This document shows, in pieces, positions 63,555-64,000 of a stretch of 64,000 bases of DNA. The notes below the pieces were generated by a model. That model was not told where the DNA came from. It worked only from the letters and a program-made list of their open reading frames with translations, and searched no databases. The DNA is taken from contig VCMS01000019.1 in assembly GCA_022539475.1 (NCBI GenBank), forward strand, positions 186,001-250,000, in the 5' to 3' direction. The DNA comes from Gracilaria domingensis (Eukaryota; Rhodophyta; Florideophyceae; Gracilariales; Gracilariaceae). The position numbers were made by a program, and so were the translations under genes. How positions within the stretch are numbered: the stretch's first letter is position 1; the number at the start of each line of letters is the position of its first letter.

Positions 63555-64000
63555 ATGGCGCCGTCGCTCGCTGCCGCCTTCGCGCTGCGCCACGCGCAGC
63601 GTTCCGCGCTGAGTCGCGTGCTCTCGCTGCCCGACGGCTCTCACTGGCAGGTTCTTCTCTGCGATGACTTCTCCCACGCGCTCGTCAACACGCTCTTCCC
63701 GCCGTCCTTGTTGCGAAAGCATGCTGTCACGTTGCACGCCCTGCTCCATAAGTCGCGATTGCCCATTCCAGATGCTCCGGCGCTCTACATCGTCGCGCCG
63801 TCCACGGAGAATGTTGCGCTCGTTGCGCGTCAACTTTCGCCGCCTGCGTTGTACCACTCGGCAAGACTGGCCTTTGTGAGCGCGGCGTCGTCGCCGTTGT
63901 TGCAAGCTCTGGCTTCACAGTTGCCCGTTCCGTCGCCCATTACGTTTTGCGCCGACCTCTACTCGCATTTCATTAGTCTTGATGCCGATTTATTCACGCT
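63555..64000 (+). CDS. SLY1: SLY1/SCFD1-like Sec1-family protein (partial, 3' end outside window)
   Basis: An open frame from ATG 63555 reaches the window end without a stop, giving 148 residues. It matches the start of Sly1: a helical lead, VLLCDDFSHALVNTLFPPSLLRKHAVTLHALL, then IPDAPALYIVAPSTENVALVARQL and a QLPVPSPITFCADLYSHFISLD segment. Sly1 chaperones SNARE assembly in ER-Golgi traffic. The first 150 residues form the syntaxin-binding domain 1. The remaining roughly 500 residues lie outside. Confidence 0.88.
   Translation, partial: MAPSLAAAFALRHAQRSALSRVLSLPDGSHWQVLLCDDFSHALVNTLFPPSLLRKHAVTLHALLHKSRLPIPDAPALYIVAPSTENVALVARQLSPPALYHSARLAFVSAASSPLLQALASQLPVPSPITFCADLYSHFISLDADLFT

Overview
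This window is nuclear DNA from a eukaryote. It carries mitochondrial, plastid-type, peroxisomal, Golgi and nuclear genes, most with no intron or one short GT-AG intron. The 13 best-supported introns are mostly 42-143 bp. A FAD4-type plastid desaturase and a PAP/fibrillin protein imply a photosynthetic host. The low intron density, the large gene-free spacers and the type II methyltransferases suggest a red alga, possibly a florideophyte. That identification is inference; no rRNA or plastid marker is present to settle it.

Layout. 0-16 kb: a truncated TMEM223-like gene, a FAD4-like desaturase, a repeat-bearing spacer (4-6.8 kb) with a candidate solo LTR, an unknown basic protein, a low-molecular-weight phosphatase relative that has lost its active site, a DNAJC28-like protein, a trypsin/PDZ protease and an FkbM methyltransferase. 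16-22.4 kb: two PH-domain CaMK-like kinases flank COP9 signalosome subunit 2; one is an RD kinase and the other has HCD. 22.3-33.5 kb: a strongly GC-rich, repeat-rich island with a membrane lipase, a 2OG-Fe(II) oxygenase, a C2H2 zinc-finger protein, NAA40 and a coiled-coil membrane protein. 33.5-52.8 kb: a compact four-exon small gene, PEX2, two unknown proteins, 2-oxoglutarate dehydrogenase E1, a 90-residue membrane protein, a PAP/fibrillin protein, a DNL zinc-finger Hsp70 escort protein, a second membrane lipase, a NodU-type carbamoyltransferase and UCHL3. 52.8-64 kb: a long gene-poor spacer, an armadillo-repeat protein, a DUF218 protein, a Golgi-type methyltransferase-like protein and the start of SLY1 running off the end.

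No operons exist. The genes look like housekeeping functions of separate compartments, packed as convergent or divergent pairs. Two convergent pairs overlap within coding sequence (32115-32191 and 48583-48617) and a third is separated by 3 nt. Two families are duplicated inside the window (PH-CaMK kinases and multi-pass class 3 lipases). CpG-dense islands sit at the 5' ends of several genes.

I found no CRISPR array, tRNA or rRNA gene and no intact transposon. The most notable biology is the inactive phosphatase, the RD/non-RD kinase pair, the membrane-lipase family, the eukaryotic carbamoyltransferase and the 59-bp palindrome just upstream of the oxygenase.
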